From Metarhizobium sp964253915 (lineage in GTDB: Bacteria; Pseudomonadota; Alphaproteobacteria; Rhizobiales; Rhizobiaceae), in assembly GCF_964253915.1 (NCBI RefSeq), contig NZ_CAXUSG020000018.1, positions 1 through 64,000 on the forward strand: DNA of 64,000 bases, written 5' to 3'. Positions 52,884 to 62,133 of the stretch are shown here, piece by piece. The notes beneath the pieces were generated by a model, which did not search any database, was not told the origin of the DNA, and saw nothing but the letters and a program-made list of their open reading frames with translations. A program made the position numbers and the translations under genes. Each line of letters begins with the position of its first letter. Within the stretch, counting starts at the first letter, position 1.

Positions 52884-52937
52884 GGCTATTTTGCTTCGCG
52901 CTGCAAAGGCGGGCTTGCCCGCCGGCGGAAAATAGCC
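52884..52937. repeat. Nested long-range hairpin between DUF2493 and primase genes
   Basis: Perfect 9-bp outer arms GGCTATTTT (52884-52892) and AAAATAGCC (52929-52937) enclose a perfect 7-bp inner hairpin GGCGGGC-TT-GCCCGCC (52908-52923). The 290-base gap 52803-53093 has no other feature. It could be a structured leader RNA, a single-strand origin or a transcription terminator without a T-tail. Confidence 0.6.
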
Positions 52938-53093
52938 GGGCGCCGCCATTGCCTTTCCGGCCCGTTTGACGGCCGATCGCCCTCTCAGAAGGCCGTGGGC
53001 TGCGGCTCTTGCGACCATTGAGCGGACATCCTGACCGGATACGGCAGGTTTCGGGCGGCCGTAGGCCTTAACCCCGGCACCACCGACGCGTTC

Positions 53094-54131
53094 TCACGCT
53101 GCCAGAAAACGGTCGACGTCTTCAGGCGCGACCTGAACTCGCAAGGCCGCGCGCAGAGCATCGATGCCGAGCTGGCGCAAATCCTCATTGAAGTCTCCGA
53201 GCATTGATGACAGGACAACCGCCTCGATCCCGACGCTTCTCGCCCGTTCGACCAGGCTGTCTCGCGCGCCATCGCCTGCCGGATCGGAATCGCGCACGAT
53301 ATAGAGCCTCCGCAGCGTCGTGGGGAACAGGATGGCGGCAAGGTGAGCGGCAGAGAGCGCCGCCAACATCGGCATATTGGGAAGACCTGAGCGTGCCGAT
53401 AGCACGGTTTCGATCCCTTCGCCGGCCGCCAGGACGTCCTGCGCCATACCGAAGCGGACGCCGTGCCCCAAGAGATTGCCCATCGCCCGCCGAGGTGTTT
53501 CGACAGGGGCTTTCTCGCTGCCATCGGGCAGGAGCCAGGTGCGATGCGCGCCGGTCTGGATGCCGCCAAGGTCGGTGACGGCAGCGATCATCGCGGGCCA
53601 TGTCTCGGTCGGTCCGCCGCCTTCGGGCCGATAGTAGCAGCGGGGGTGGAAGCGGAGGCTTCCGGTATCGTGCAAAGCCGTAATCGCACGTTTCCGTAAG
53701 TGCGTTTCCACGACTGTCCGGGAAATCGGCTGTGCCATCGCAAACAGACGCCGTGCTGCTTCCGGCGATCCGGTCGGTGCCGTCCCCGAACGGGGTTTGG
53801 GAGCGGGATCAGGCTCGTGCCTTGGCAGGCTAAGGAAGGAACGGGCTTCTTCGGCAACGTCCTTGAAGTCGACGAGGCCGCAGCTCTCACGGATGATGTC
53901 GAGCAGATCGCCATGTTCGCCGGTTGCGGCGTCAGTGTATTTGCCCGCGGCACCCTTGCCCGATTCCGGACCGGTCAGTCGCACGAACATCGAACGGCCC
54001 GGACTGTTCTGCGCATTGCCGACCACCCAGTATCGCCCGGCGCGATGGCCGTTCGACAGATAGTGTTTGCACACCGCCTCGGCCTCTCGGCCGAGGCGGT
54101 GTGCAAGTTCGGAGGCGTCATGGCGAGCCAT
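53094..54131 (-). CDS. Toprim domain primase-like protein
   Basis: The 345-residue protein joins an N-terminal zinc-free DUF7146-like region (about 1-180) with a C-terminal Toprim domain (VLAAGEGIETVLSA with the conserved Glu, YIVRDSDPAGDGA with the Asp-x-Asp). Such proteins may prime synthesis on the transferred strand. It begins directly after the helicase stop (TAG-ATG). Codons 8-21 contain an 18-bp perfect inverted repeat. Confidence 0.87.
   Translation of the reverse strand: MARHDASELAHRLGREAEAVCKHYLSNGHRAGRYWVVGNAQNSPGRSMFVRLTGPESGKGAAGKYTDAATGEHGDLLDIIRESCGLVDFKDVAEEARSFLSLPRHEPDPAPKPRSGTAPTGSPEAARRLFAMAQPISRTVVETHLRKRAITALHDTGSLRFHPRCYYRPEGGGPTETWPAMIAAVTDLGGIQTGAHRTWLLPDGSEKAPVETPRRAMGNLLGHGVRFGMAQDVLAAGEGIETVLSARSGLPNMPMLAALSAAHLAAILFPTTLRRLYIVRDSDPAGDGARDSLVERARSVGIEAVVLSSMLGDFNEDLRQLGIDALRAALRVQVAPEDVDRFLAA
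54067..54106. repeat. Perfect 18-bp inverted repeat inside the 5' end of the primase gene
   Basis: Arms at 54067-54084 and 54089-54106 are perfectly complementary with a 4-base loop (TCTC). The hairpin is in the first 22 codons of the primase gene and would be very stable in mRNA or in transferred single-stranded DNA. Confidence 0.75.
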
Positions 54132-57100
54132 CTATGCGGCCTCCCGTTCGCCGATGCGCTGAACGGGATAGCGTTCCAGCACCTTGGCGAGGATGGCCGG
54201 GCCGGATGCATCTGTGGGGATGAACATCCGCAGCTTCCACGAGATGATCTCGTGGAACAGCCCATAGGCGTGAAGTCGGTCGCGCATGACGTCGGTGAAG
54301 CCCGACAGTTCGATGCGGTTGGCGCCCATGACGCGGCTGCGCCGAAGCTGAAGCCCCTCGGTGAGATCTAGGATGGTCTTGCCGTCCACCAGCGCCACGA
54401 AGGCGTCGTCCGGCGTCAGTGTCGATGTACCGGTGGCCATGGCACCCGCGACCCAGGCGGGCGAGACGCGGCGGCCGACGATGCGCTCACCGTCATCGGT
54501 CTGGAGCCGGTACACCCGCGTCGAGTCATTCGGCAGGCGCTTCCAGATCGGCAGCAGGAGGCCGCTGACGACGTGGATGGTGCTGTCGACGAACTCAGGA
54601 ACCTCCGCGATCTCGGCGTTCCAGGCCGATGCGAACACGGTCTGGTCTACCTCGATCCAATGGGTCTCGCCCATCATCTTGACCGGAATGTTATGCGCCT
54701 CCATCGGCCGGATCAGCCGGACGCGCCGTTCAATCTCGCCGTCGTCCAGCATGACGCTGGTGGTCGGGATCTGGACGGCGGCGCGGCCCGACCGTTCATT
54801 GATCAGCAGCTTCGCCCGAGGATCGGCAGCCAGGTCGAGCGCCTCGGTGAGCGTGACCGGACGGTTGCGCTCGCGCTGCGTGATGGTGAGCAAGCGGGCC
54901 TCGGCGCCGGTGCCGGGATGGACATGGATGGTCTGGCGGTCGGTGACGACGAAGCTTTCCGCCCGCAGCGTTTCCAGCCCGACATCATAGCTGCCGGACG
55001 CGATGGCACCCTCGATCTTGGCGTTCAGCAATTGCTCGAAGGCCGTGAACAGGACGCCCTGCAGGTCGATGGTCAGCGCCAGCAGGCGGTTGAGGAAGGT
55101 GGTGATTGGCGGCAGCTCGTCCTTGATGCCGGTGTCGTCCATCAGCTTGAGGCCGGTGGCGTCCTCGAACATCTGGAGCGAGCAGCCTTCGACCTTGCCA
55201 CGCACCAGCAGGAGATAGAGCTGGCGCAGAGCGTCGCGGGCATAATGCGATTCCAGATTGTCCTCGGGCCGGAACAGGCCCTGACCGCCGGTCTGGCGCT
55301 GGCCGCGCGTGATCGCGCCCAGCGTGTCGAGGCGGCGGGCGATCGTCGAGAGGAACCGCTTTTCCGCCTTCACGTCGGTCGAGATCGGCCGGAACAGTGG
55401 CGGTTGCGCCTGATTGGTCCGGTTGGTGCGGCCCAACCCCTGAATCGCGGCGTCGGCCTTCCAGCCGGGTTCGAGGAGATAATGGACACGCAGCCGCTGG
55501 TTCCTCGCGTTGAGATCGGCGTGGTAGCTTCGACCTGTGCCGCCCGCGTCCGAGAAGATCAGGATGTGTTTCTGGTCGTCCATGAAAGCGGCGGTTTCCG
55601 CCAGGTTGGCGGATGCGGCACGGTTCTCGACGGCGAGGCGATCGACACCGCCGGGGCTAGCCCTTCGGACGATCCGCCGCGAACGCCCCGTCACTTCGGC
55701 CACGATGTCGGTTCCGAAGCGCTGGACGATCTGGTCGAGCGCGCCCGGGACGGGAGGCAGGGAGGCCAGCTTCTCGATCAGCCGGTCGCGGCGGGCGACG
55801 GCTTCGCGGCTCTCGACGGGCTGGCCATCGCGAAAGACCGGACGCGACGACATATTGCCCTCGCTGTCGGTGAAGGGTTCGTAGAGCTGCACCGGGAAGG
55901 AATGGGCAAGGTAGTCCAGGACGTATTCCCTCGGAGTGATGTCCACGCGGACGTCGTTCCACTCCTCGGTCGGCAGCTCGGCCAGCCTGCGTTCCATCAG
56001 GGCCTCGCCCGTTGACACGATCTGGATCACGGCGGCATGGCCGTCCGCCAGATCGCGTTCGATCGAACGGATCAGCGTCGGCGTCTTCATGCTGGTGAGC
56101 AGATGGCCGAAGAACCGCTGCTTGGCGGATTCAAAGGCCGAGCGGGCGGCGGACTTGGCCTGCCGGTTCAGGGTGCCGGAACCGCTGTCGCCGCCGGTGA
56201 TGTTGGCGGCCTGCATCGCGGCGTCGAGATTGTTATGGATGACGGCGAAGGCGCCAGCATAAGCGTCGTATATGCGGGTCTGTTCCGGCGTGAGCTGGTG
56301 CTCAACCAGCTCGTATTCGACGCCATCGTAGGAGAGCGAGCGGGCCGTGTAGAGACCGAGCGCCCGAAGATCGCGGGCGAGAACCTCCATGGCGGCAACG
56401 CCGCCTGCTTCGATGGCCTCGACGAATTCCGCCCTAGTCGAGAACGGGAAGTCCTCGCCGCCCCAAAGGCCGAGCCGCTGGGCATAGGCGAGATTGTGGA
56501 CGGTGGTCGCGCCGGTCGCGGAGACATAGACGACGCGCGCGTTCGGCAGGGCGTGCTGGAGGCGAAGCCCGGCGCGACCCTGCTGCGACGCGGCGACATC
56601 ACCACGTTCTACCTTGCCGCCTGCGGCGTTCTGCATGGCGTGGCTTTCGTCGAAAATGATCACTCCATCGAAGTCGGAGCCCAACCATTCGACGATTTGC
56701 CGGACGCGCGAAACCTTCTCCCCGCGCTCGTCGGAGCGTAGCGTGGCATAGGTCGTAAACAGGATGCCTTCCGGTAGCCGAATGTTCTTGCCCTGCGGGA
56801 AGCGTGACAAAGGCGTGACCAGCAGGCGCTCCATGCCGAGCGCCGACCAGTCTCGTTGCGCGTCTTCCAGGAGCTTGTCGGACTTGGAGATCCAGACGGC
56901 CTTGCGGCGGCCCTGCATCCAGTTGTCGAGGATGATCCCCGCCGATTGTCGACCTTTACCGGCGCCGGTGCCGTCGCCAAGCATAAAACCGCGACGGAAG
57001 CGCACGGCGTTTGCGGCATCTTCGGCTGCTGCGGAGACGAGATCGAAGGTCTCGTCCAGCGTCCATGATCCGGCGAGGAAGTCGGCATGGGCCTCGCCGG

Positions 57101-58484
57101 CATAGATGACGGTTTCGAGCTGGGCGTCGGACAGGATGCCATCGGCGGCGATGCTGGCCGGGAGGCGTGGACGATAGCTCGGCTTCGGCGGCGCGACGCT
57201 GGACATGGCCGCCGACTGCACCAGTTTGGTGGGATGGGCCTGAGATCCGGGAATACGGATTGCCTGCAATCCGTATTCTTCATAAATCGCATCGGTGATC
57301 CGGCCGTCCTCGGCAGCGGTCCAGTCGAGGGTCTCGTAGGCGAGTTCGACGCCTTCCGGTTCGGAGAGGCTGCGAGCGGGGCTGGAAGCGGCTGCGCGTG
57401 CCAGATAGCCGCGAACCGAGCGCGGTGCATCGGCGGTTGTGGCGGCAGGAACGGCGACGGAGGCATCAAACGGCAGGCGCGTGGGCACATGCTCCGCGAT
57501 CCAGCCGATCAGTGTGGCGACATCGGGCGCGATCCCCGGCGAAGCCGGAAACGCGGCCGGGTCGTCGGCGGGCAATTTGTCGATGACCGTCAGGCGCGTG
57601 TCGATGGTGGTGCCATGCTTGGCATAGACGGAGCCGTCGATGGAGGCGGTGAACACCACGCGGCCGTGTTCCTGAAGCCGGATGAAGGCGTCGCGCCAGG
57701 CCGGCGTGTCGGGTGCGAAACTCGATCCGGTGATTGTCACCAGCCGCCCGCCGTCAGCCAGACGCGCCAGCGCCGAGGCGACGTGACGATAGGCGGCCTC
57801 TGCCATGCGGCCGGAGACATTGGCCATCACCGAGAATGGCGGGTTCATCAGCACGACGGTCGGAACGAGCGCGGGGTCGAGATGATCGTGGATCTGTGCC
57901 GCATCGAAACGGCTGAGAGCAATGGCCGGAAAGAGGTGGGAGAGAAGGTCGGCGCGGGTGTCGGCCAGCTCGTTGAGGACGAGCGATCCGCCGGCGATCT
58001 CGGCCAGGATGGCGAGCAGGCCGGTGCCTGCGGAGGGTTCCAGAATGCGGTCGGAGGGCGTGATGGCGGCGGCCGTCGCTGCGATCAGTCCGAGCGGGAT
58101 CGGCGTCGAGAACTGCTGGAAGGTCTGGCTTTCTTCCGAGCGGCGCGTGTGGGTGGGGAGAAGCCCGGCGATCTTCGTCAGCAGCGGCAGGCTGGCCGCC
58201 TGAGAACCGGCTTTGCGGAAAAGTGCCTTTCCGTATTTGCGCAAGAAGAGGACGATCGCGGCCTCACAGGCCTCATAGGCGGTCTTCCAGTTCCAGGCGC
58301 CGGTTGCGTCGGACGCGCCGAAGGCGGTTTCCATCGCGCCGCGCAGCGTGGCGGCGTCGACGCGCTGGCCGCGCTCGAGATAGGGGAGAAGGAGAAGCCC
58401 GGCCTGATGGATGGCGGAGCCGGTATCGACGGCAGGGATGATCGGGGCCGCCGGAAGCGGTGCGGCGACGGAAGCGTGGGTCAT
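54132..58484 (-). CDS. Strawberry-notch-type helicase with N-terminal DNA methylase domain
   Basis: The 1450-residue protein fuses a SAM-dependent adenine-type methylase-like domain (EPSAGTGLLA about 165, VLMNPPFS about 230) to an SF2-type ATPase (Walker A-like GDGTGAGKGRQSAGII, DEAH-like IIFDESHAMQNAAGG) and a C-terminal Strawberry-notch helicase region. Proteins like this are typical of large alphaproteobacterial plasmids and ICEs, and may protect or remodel incoming DNA or counter restriction. I chose the ATG at 58484 after GGAGG; the 20 codons before it belong to a leader shared with klcA. It precedes the primase gene without a gap. Confidence 0.9.
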   Translation of the reverse strand: MTHASVAAPLPAAPIIPAVDTGSAIHQAGLLLLPYLERGQRVDAATLRGAMETAFGASDATGAWNWKTAYEACEAAIVLFLRKYGKALFRKAGSQAASLPLLTKIAGLLPTHTRRSEESQTFQQFSTPIPLGLIAATAAAITPSDRILEPSAGTGLLAILAEIAGGSLVLNELADTRADLLSHLFPAIALSRFDAAQIHDHLDPALVPTVVLMNPPFSVMANVSGRMAEAAYRHVASALARLADGGRLVTITGSSFAPDTPAWRDAFIRLQEHGRVVFTASIDGSVYAKHGTTIDTRLTVIDKLPADDPAAFPASPGIAPDVATLIGWIAEHVPTRLPFDASVAVPAATTADAPRSVRGYLARAAASSPARSLSEPEGVELAYETLDWTAAEDGRITDAIYEEYGLQAIRIPGSQAHPTKLVQSAAMSSVAPPKPSYRPRLPASIAADGILSDAQLETVIYAGEAHADFLAGSWTLDETFDLVSAAAEDAANAVRFRRGFMLGDGTGAGKGRQSAGIILDNWMQGRRKAVWISKSDKLLEDAQRDWSALGMERLLVTPLSRFPQGKNIRLPEGILFTTYATLRSDERGEKVSRVRQIVEWLGSDFDGVIIFDESHAMQNAAGGKVERGDVAASQQGRAGLRLQHALPNARVVYVSATGATTVHNLAYAQRLGLWGGEDFPFSTRAEFVEAIEAGGVAAMEVLARDLRALGLYTARSLSYDGVEYELVEHQLTPEQTRIYDAYAGAFAVIHNNLDAAMQAANITGGDSGSGTLNRQAKSAARSAFESAKQRFFGHLLTSMKTPTLIRSIERDLADGHAAVIQIVSTGEALMERRLAELPTEEWNDVRVDITPREYVLDYLAHSFPVQLYEPFTDSEGNMSSRPVFRDGQPVESREAVARRDRLIEKLASLPPVPGALDQIVQRFGTDIVAEVTGRSRRIVRRASPGGVDRLAVENRAASANLAETAAFMDDQKHILIFSDAGGTGRSYHADLNARNQRLRVHYLLEPGWKADAAIQGLGRTNRTNQAQPPLFRPISTDVKAEKRFLSTIARRLDTLGAITRGQRQTGGQGLFRPEDNLESHYARDALRQLYLLLVRGKVEGCSLQMFEDATGLKLMDDTGIKDELPPITTFLNRLLALTIDLQGVLFTAFEQLLNAKIEGAIASGSYDVGLETLRAESFVVTDRQTIHVHPGTGAEARLLTITQRERNRPVTLTEALDLAADPRAKLLINERSGRAAVQIPTTSVMLDDGEIERRVRLIRPMEAHNIPVKMMGETHWIEVDQTVFASAWNAEIAEVPEFVDSTIHVVSGLLLPIWKRLPNDSTRVYRLQTDDGERIVGRRVSPAWVAGAMATGTSTLTPDDAFVALVDGKTILDLTEGLQLRRSRVMGANRIELSGFTDVMRDRLHAYGLFHEIISWKLRMFIPTDASGPAILAKVLERYPVQRIGEREAA

Positions 58485-58524
58485 GGGAGGAACCTCGGAG
58501 AGCGGGAACGGATCGAGCCGCGCA

Positions 58525-58544
58525 GCGCTCTCTCTCGACCGCAC
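58525..58544 (-). repeat. Leader repeat copy A (upstream of helicase gene)
   Basis: GCGCTCTCTCTCGACCGCAC is identical to 59109-59128. It lies 41-60 bases before the helicase ATG, and a CCTCTTCCTCT block follows in both places at a similar distance. The two copies probably form a promoter or leader cassette. Confidence 0.65.
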
Positions 58545-58602
58545 TGGCTCAAACCCGTCCCGGCCTTCCTCTTCCTCTGAAAGGAACGGCCGTGGCCGAC
58601 AT

Positions 58603-58635
58603 GAAAAAAGCGCCCGGCCGTGAGGCGGGGCGCTC
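58603..58635 (-). terminator. Intrinsic terminator of klcA
   Basis: In the minus direction a GC-rich stem with one mismatch (58626-58635 with 58610-58619) leads into six T residues (58604-58609), eight bases past the klcA stop. Confidence 0.75.
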
Positions 58636-58642
58636 AGTATGC

Positions 58643-59065
58643 TCAGTCGATGGCCTGAAAAATTTCGGACGCCTCGGAATGATCCGCAGCATATGCATAG
58701 AGGCGGTCATACCCCTCGACCAGAAGATCGGATTGGTACTTGAACGAGAGATGGGAGAAGGTGAACAGCGTGGCGATGATGCCGGCTGCCTCGGCGGGGA
58801 CTTCGCCCTCGTAGCCGTTCGTCTCACAGACGATCCGGTAGCGGGGCCTGGAGGTTGGCACAAGATAGAGGGGCATGCCCTCCTGTTCGTAGAAGTCCCA
58901 GAGACCCCCGCCGTAATCCTGCGGACTGAGCCAGCCCATGAGATTGTAGAGGGTGTTCTCTGCGATGATCAGGTGCCGAGTGCCGAACATCGTTGGGAGG
59001 AAGGTTTGACGGCGGCGCTCAGGGACGAGTGTAGCAAGGCGTACTGCGGTATCGGATAAGGACAT
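58643..59065 (-). CDS. klcA: Antirestriction protein (KlcA/ArdB family)
   Basis: The 140-residue protein matches the ArdB/KlcA family: LVPERRRQTFLPTMFG, GGGLWDFYEQEGMPLYLVP and the closing EVPAEAAGIIATLFTFSHLS. These proteins protect entering DNA from type I restriction without direct enzyme mimicry. I chose the ATG at 59065 after GGAGG; the frame upstream is the shared leader. It is a single-gene unit with its own terminator, as expected for an early-expressed leading-region gene. Confidence 0.9.
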   Translation of the reverse strand: MSLSDTAVRLATLVPERRRQTFLPTMFGTRHLIIAENTLYNLMGWLSPQDYGGGLWDFYEQEGMPLYLVPTSRPRYRIVCETNGYEGEVPAEAAGIIATLFTFSHLSFKYQSDLLVEGYDRLYAYAADHSEASEIFQAID

Positions 59066-59108
59066 GGGGTTGATGCCTCCAGAGAGTCGGAAGGGTAAAG
59101 TTCCGGCG

Positions 59109-59128
59109 GCGCTCTCTCTCGACCGCAC
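59109..59128 (-). repeat. Leader repeat copy B (upstream of klcA)
   Basis: Second copy of GCGCTCTCTCTCGACCGCAC, 44-63 bases before the klcA ATG, with the same TCCTCTTCCTCT block (59153-59164) beyond it. The spacing to the start codon matches copy A within three bases. Confidence 0.65.
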
Positions 59129-59263
59129 GGACTCGACCCCCTTCCAAAGTCCTCTTCCTCTTAAGGCTGTTGCCCTCACGCAGAAGCTTGGGTCAATTTT
59201 GGCCGCCCATTGCTGCCACTCGAACTTGCTTGCTCAATGCGGTGGCTGTTGGCTGCCTACGCT

Positions 59264-60784
59264 TCAATGATGTCTGCTGGCGACCTTTCGGGACCCCGCA
59301 AGAAGAAAGAATACCAGCACCGCCAGCATTCCGATCAACACCGCGGCAGTCATCAGCAGTACCGAATGGGTCATTGAAAACGCAGCTTTCCCCGCCGCGA
59401 TCACTTCGCTCCCCTGATCTGCCACAAGCTGATGGGCCACCAAATAGCTGTCACCGATGGAGCGCGCGGCCTGTTGGGCTAGACCCTCCGGTATTTCCGA
59501 ATGCAGTTCGAAGTTGCGCTCGTAAACGGCCGACATGAACACTCCGAACAGTGTGATCCCGAGGCCGGTACCAAGCTCATAGCCTGTGGCCTCCAGCGAT
59601 CCCCCTGCGCCGGCCTTGCTGGCCTCGACAGATCCCATGATCGCGATTGAGGAAGACGTCAGACCGATACTTAGCGCCAGCCCCAGAATTGCCAGCAGTG
59701 CCGGCACGATCAGCCCCGGCGTGTGAAAATCCCTGACTGCGAGCCAGGCCAGCGCCAGTGCCGAGATCGCCATCGAAAGGCAGGCCACGGGTCTCAGCCC
59801 GAACCGGCCCGACAGCCAGCCCGCGAACGGCCCGCCCACCGCTGCGGCAGCCATAATCGGGATCATGAAGATCCCTGCCTGAAGCGGTGTCTTGTCGAGC
59901 ACGTATTGCAGTTCTTGCGCCAAGGTCAGCTCGACCCCGGCCAACGCTCCGCTGGCAACCATCGCCATGACCATGCCCGCGACAATGAACGGGTGCGCGA
60001 ATAGTGACAGATCCAGCATCGGTTGAGCCGTGCGCAGCTGCTTTTGGGCAAAGAGCACAAGCAGAACGACACCGAAGACCAGCACCAGCAGAGCCACCGC
60101 CGGCGGCTGCTTGGCACCGAACCCTGCCTTGATTGCATAGACTACCGAGATCATTCCGACGATCAGCAAGAGCGCTTGCCCGATTGCCCAGTGGCCAGGA
60201 CTGGTTTCCTCACGCCGGGGTAAAAGGAACCAGCAGGCGGGGGCAACGACCAGCATCACCGGAATGTTGATGAGAAAAACCGAGCCCCACCAGAAGTGCT
60301 CCAGCAGTGCGCCACCGATCAGCGGACCCACCGCCGCGCCCGCGGCGCCGACTGTTCCCCAGAGGCCAAGGGCCAGACCGCGCTCAGACTCATCATCAAA
60401 CGTGCGGCGGATGATGCCGAGCACGCACGGCATGATCATCGAACCACCAAGCGCCAGCAGCATCCGCGCCGCGATCAACATGGGTGCATTCGGCGCGAAA
60501 GCCGCCAATGCCGAGGCAACACCAAAGATTGTAAGCCCGGTCAAGAGGATGCGGCGATTGCCAACCTTGTCTGCCAACGTCCCCATCGGAACCAGAAGCC
60601 CGGCCATCAGCAGCGGATAGATGTCGATGATCCACAGTACCTGGGTGCTGGAAGCACCCAGTGCTTGAGTCAGCGTTGGCACCGCGACATGAAGGATGGT
60701 CATGTCCAACGCCACTGGCAGAAAGGCTAGCATTACGGCCAGCAGCACCAGCCAGCGTTTCGGATCGGGTTGAAGGGCGGCCAT
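59264..60784 (-). CDS. MFS multidrug exporter (DHA2 family, SmvA-like)
   Basis: The 506-residue inner-membrane proton antiporter has 14 predicted helices. The family motif D-type LDMTILHVAVPTL is in helix 1, motif A (GTLADKVGNRRILLTG) after helix 2, and motif C-like GAAGAAVGPLIGG in helix 5. It resembles SmvA, which exports cationic biocides and methyl viologen. The TetR gene lies divergently 87 bases away with a 20-bp near-palindrome between, the same layout as smvA-smvR. Confidence 0.88.
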   Translation of the reverse strand: MAALQPDPKRWLVLLAVMLAFLPVALDMTILHVAVPTLTQALGASSTQVLWIIDIYPLLMAGLLVPMGTLADKVGNRRILLTGLTIFGVASALAAFAPNAPMLIAARMLLALGGSMIMPCVLGIIRRTFDDESERGLALGLWGTVGAAGAAVGPLIGGALLEHFWWGSVFLINIPVMLVVAPACWFLLPRREETSPGHWAIGQALLLIVGMISVVYAIKAGFGAKQPPAVALLVLVFGVVLLVLFAQKQLRTAQPMLDLSLFAHPFIVAGMVMAMVASGALAGVELTLAQELQYVLDKTPLQAGIFMIPIMAAAAVGGPFAGWLSGRFGLRPVACLSMAISALALAWLAVRDFHTPGLIVPALLAILGLALSIGLTSSSIAIMGSVEASKAGAGGSLEATGYELGTGLGITLFGVFMSAVYERNFELHSEIPEGLAQQAARSIGDSYLVAHQLVADQGSEVIAAGKAAFSMTHSVLLMTAAVLIGMLAVLVFFLLAGSRKVASRHH

Positions 60785-60822
60785 AGTCTATTCACCTAGA
60801 ATTCTGTTGCAGGCTCCGATAT

Positions 60823-60842
60823 AAATACATACGTATGGATTT
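60823..60842. promoter_or_regulatory. Operator between MFS exporter and tetR
   Basis: A 20-bp palindrome with a single mismatched pair has CATACGTATG as its perfect core (60828-60837). It lies 39 bases from the exporter start and 30 from the regulator start, so one bound TetR dimer pair could control both. Confidence 0.7.
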
Positions 60843-60871
60843 CAATAGGCGAGTGAGCAGGCAGAGGACCG

Positions 60872-61408
60872 ATGGGCAGGAAACCGACGATCAGCCGCGA
60901 CAGGTTGCTGGATTTAGCCGAAGAGATTGTGTGTAGTGGCGGCGGGTCAGCGCTGACCATCGGCGCCCTTGCACAGGCGGCGGGGATTTCCAAAGGCGGG
61001 GTGCAATATTCCTTCGCTACCAAGGACGACCTGGTGCGCGCTGTAATTGATCGCTGGACCAGCCAATTCGACGCGATGCTGGGGGACGACGCTGCCGAGG
61101 ACCCGGTCACGTTCGTCAGACGCTACATCGCGGCGACCAGAGCTTCACAGCAAGCAATGAATGCCAAGGTGGCCGGGCTTTTGGTCAGCTACCTGGAGGA
61201 TCCGGTGAACCTTAGTGAAACACGCGACTGGTATCTCGGGATTTTTCGCCGGCTTTCGGGAGCGTCACCGGATGCACAGGCGGCGCGTGTGGCCTTTCTT
61301 GCGGTGGAGGGGCTGTTCCTCATGCGCATGAATGGCATTGACGAGGACGGCACCTGGACAGACTTTCTCGACGATGTCGAAGCAATTCTGGCGCGCTTGG
61401 CTGGGTGA
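60872..61408 (+). CDS. TetR family regulator (SmvR-like)
   Basis: The 178-residue protein has the N-terminal helix-turn-helix (LTIGALAQAAGISKGGVQYSF) and a C-terminal ligand domain ending FLDDVEAILARLAG. It is divergent from the MFS exporter and most likely represses it until a substrate binds. AGGACC precedes its ATG. Confidence 0.88.
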   Translation: MGRKPTISRDRLLDLAEEIVCSGGGSALTIGALAQAAGISKGGVQYSFATKDDLVRAVIDRWTSQFDAMLGDDAAEDPVTFVRRYIAATRASQQAMNAKVAGLLVSYLEDPVNLSETRDWYLGIFRRLSGASPDAQAARVAFLAVEGLFLMRMNGIDEDGTWTDFLDDVEAILARLAG

Positions 61409-61631
61409 GCGCCTCTGGAGCTCGATTGCAAGCTATGAGAAGTTGATCTGTCGGTTGCTGTTTCTGCATCAGAGCGGACATCCGCTTTTTTCGTATACGC
61501 GACGCAACAGAGCGGTAAGCTCCCGCCGGCATCGGAAAATAACGGAAGGACGGTTCGAGCACTGTCGCATTCGCCGTCTGCGACGATAGGGGCCGGGCTG
61601 CACCTCTCGGGAAATGCAGCCCAACCTTGTG

Positions 61632-62132
61632 TCATCCCTGCTGGTTCAGACCGAATGCCGAGTGATGGATCAGTTCACCACGCGGCTCAACGCCGTCGAA
61701 TGGCAAGGCCTGAACAAACTCGGGAGGGCAACCGACGACGCACAGGTCAATGAAAGTCCGAAAACCGAACCTGCCGTAGTAGCCGGGATCACCCACCAAT
61801 GCGGCGCCCCTGCTGGTTGCCCGAAGTCGCAGTAAAGCTTCGGCTATAAGGGCCGTGCCGATGCCTTGGCGATGCCTCGACGGTAAAACGGCAAGCGGAC
61901 CGAGTAGCGCCCAGCCGTTCTGCATCCCGATCCGTGCGGCTGAGGCGGCCAGGTAACCGATCACTTCACCGTCGTCCTCGGCGACAAGCGAAAGGGTGAG
62001 CGCACCCTGCGCCCGCAGTGCCTCGACGATATTCGCCTCGGTGCCGCTTGATTGCGGAAGCGTCCCGAACGCTTCAGTGACAAGCTGGCTGACTGCCGGC
62101 GTGTCGCCTGTAATTTCGTTACGGATCTGCAT
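61632..62132 (-). CDS. GNAT acetyltransferase (YjhQ-like), partner of YjhX-like gene
   Basis: The 166-residue protein has the GNAT core (LGPLAVLPSRHRQGIGTALI and LVGDPGYYGRFGF). From the ATG at 62132 it begins one base after the YjhX-like stop. In E. coli yjhX-yjhQ is reported as a toxin-antitoxin pair in which YjhQ, an acetyltransferase-like protein, neutralises YjhX; the pairing and order here match. Alternatively it is an ordinary acetyltransferase. Confidence 0.82.
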   Translation of the reverse strand: MQIRNEITGDTPAVSQLVTEAFGTLPQSSGTEANIVEALRAQGALTLSLVAEDDGEVIGYLAASAARIGMQNGWALLGPLAVLPSRHRQGIGTALIAEALLRLRATSRGAALVGDPGYYGRFGFRTFIDLCVVGCPPEFVQALPFDGVEPRGELIHHSAFGLNQQG

Positions 62133-62133
62133 G

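Noticed and set aside
57087..58580. A 497-residue plus-strand open frame
   Set aside because: It is antisense to the methylase-helicase gene; its composition is that of a reverse-complement shadow of GC-rich coding DNA.
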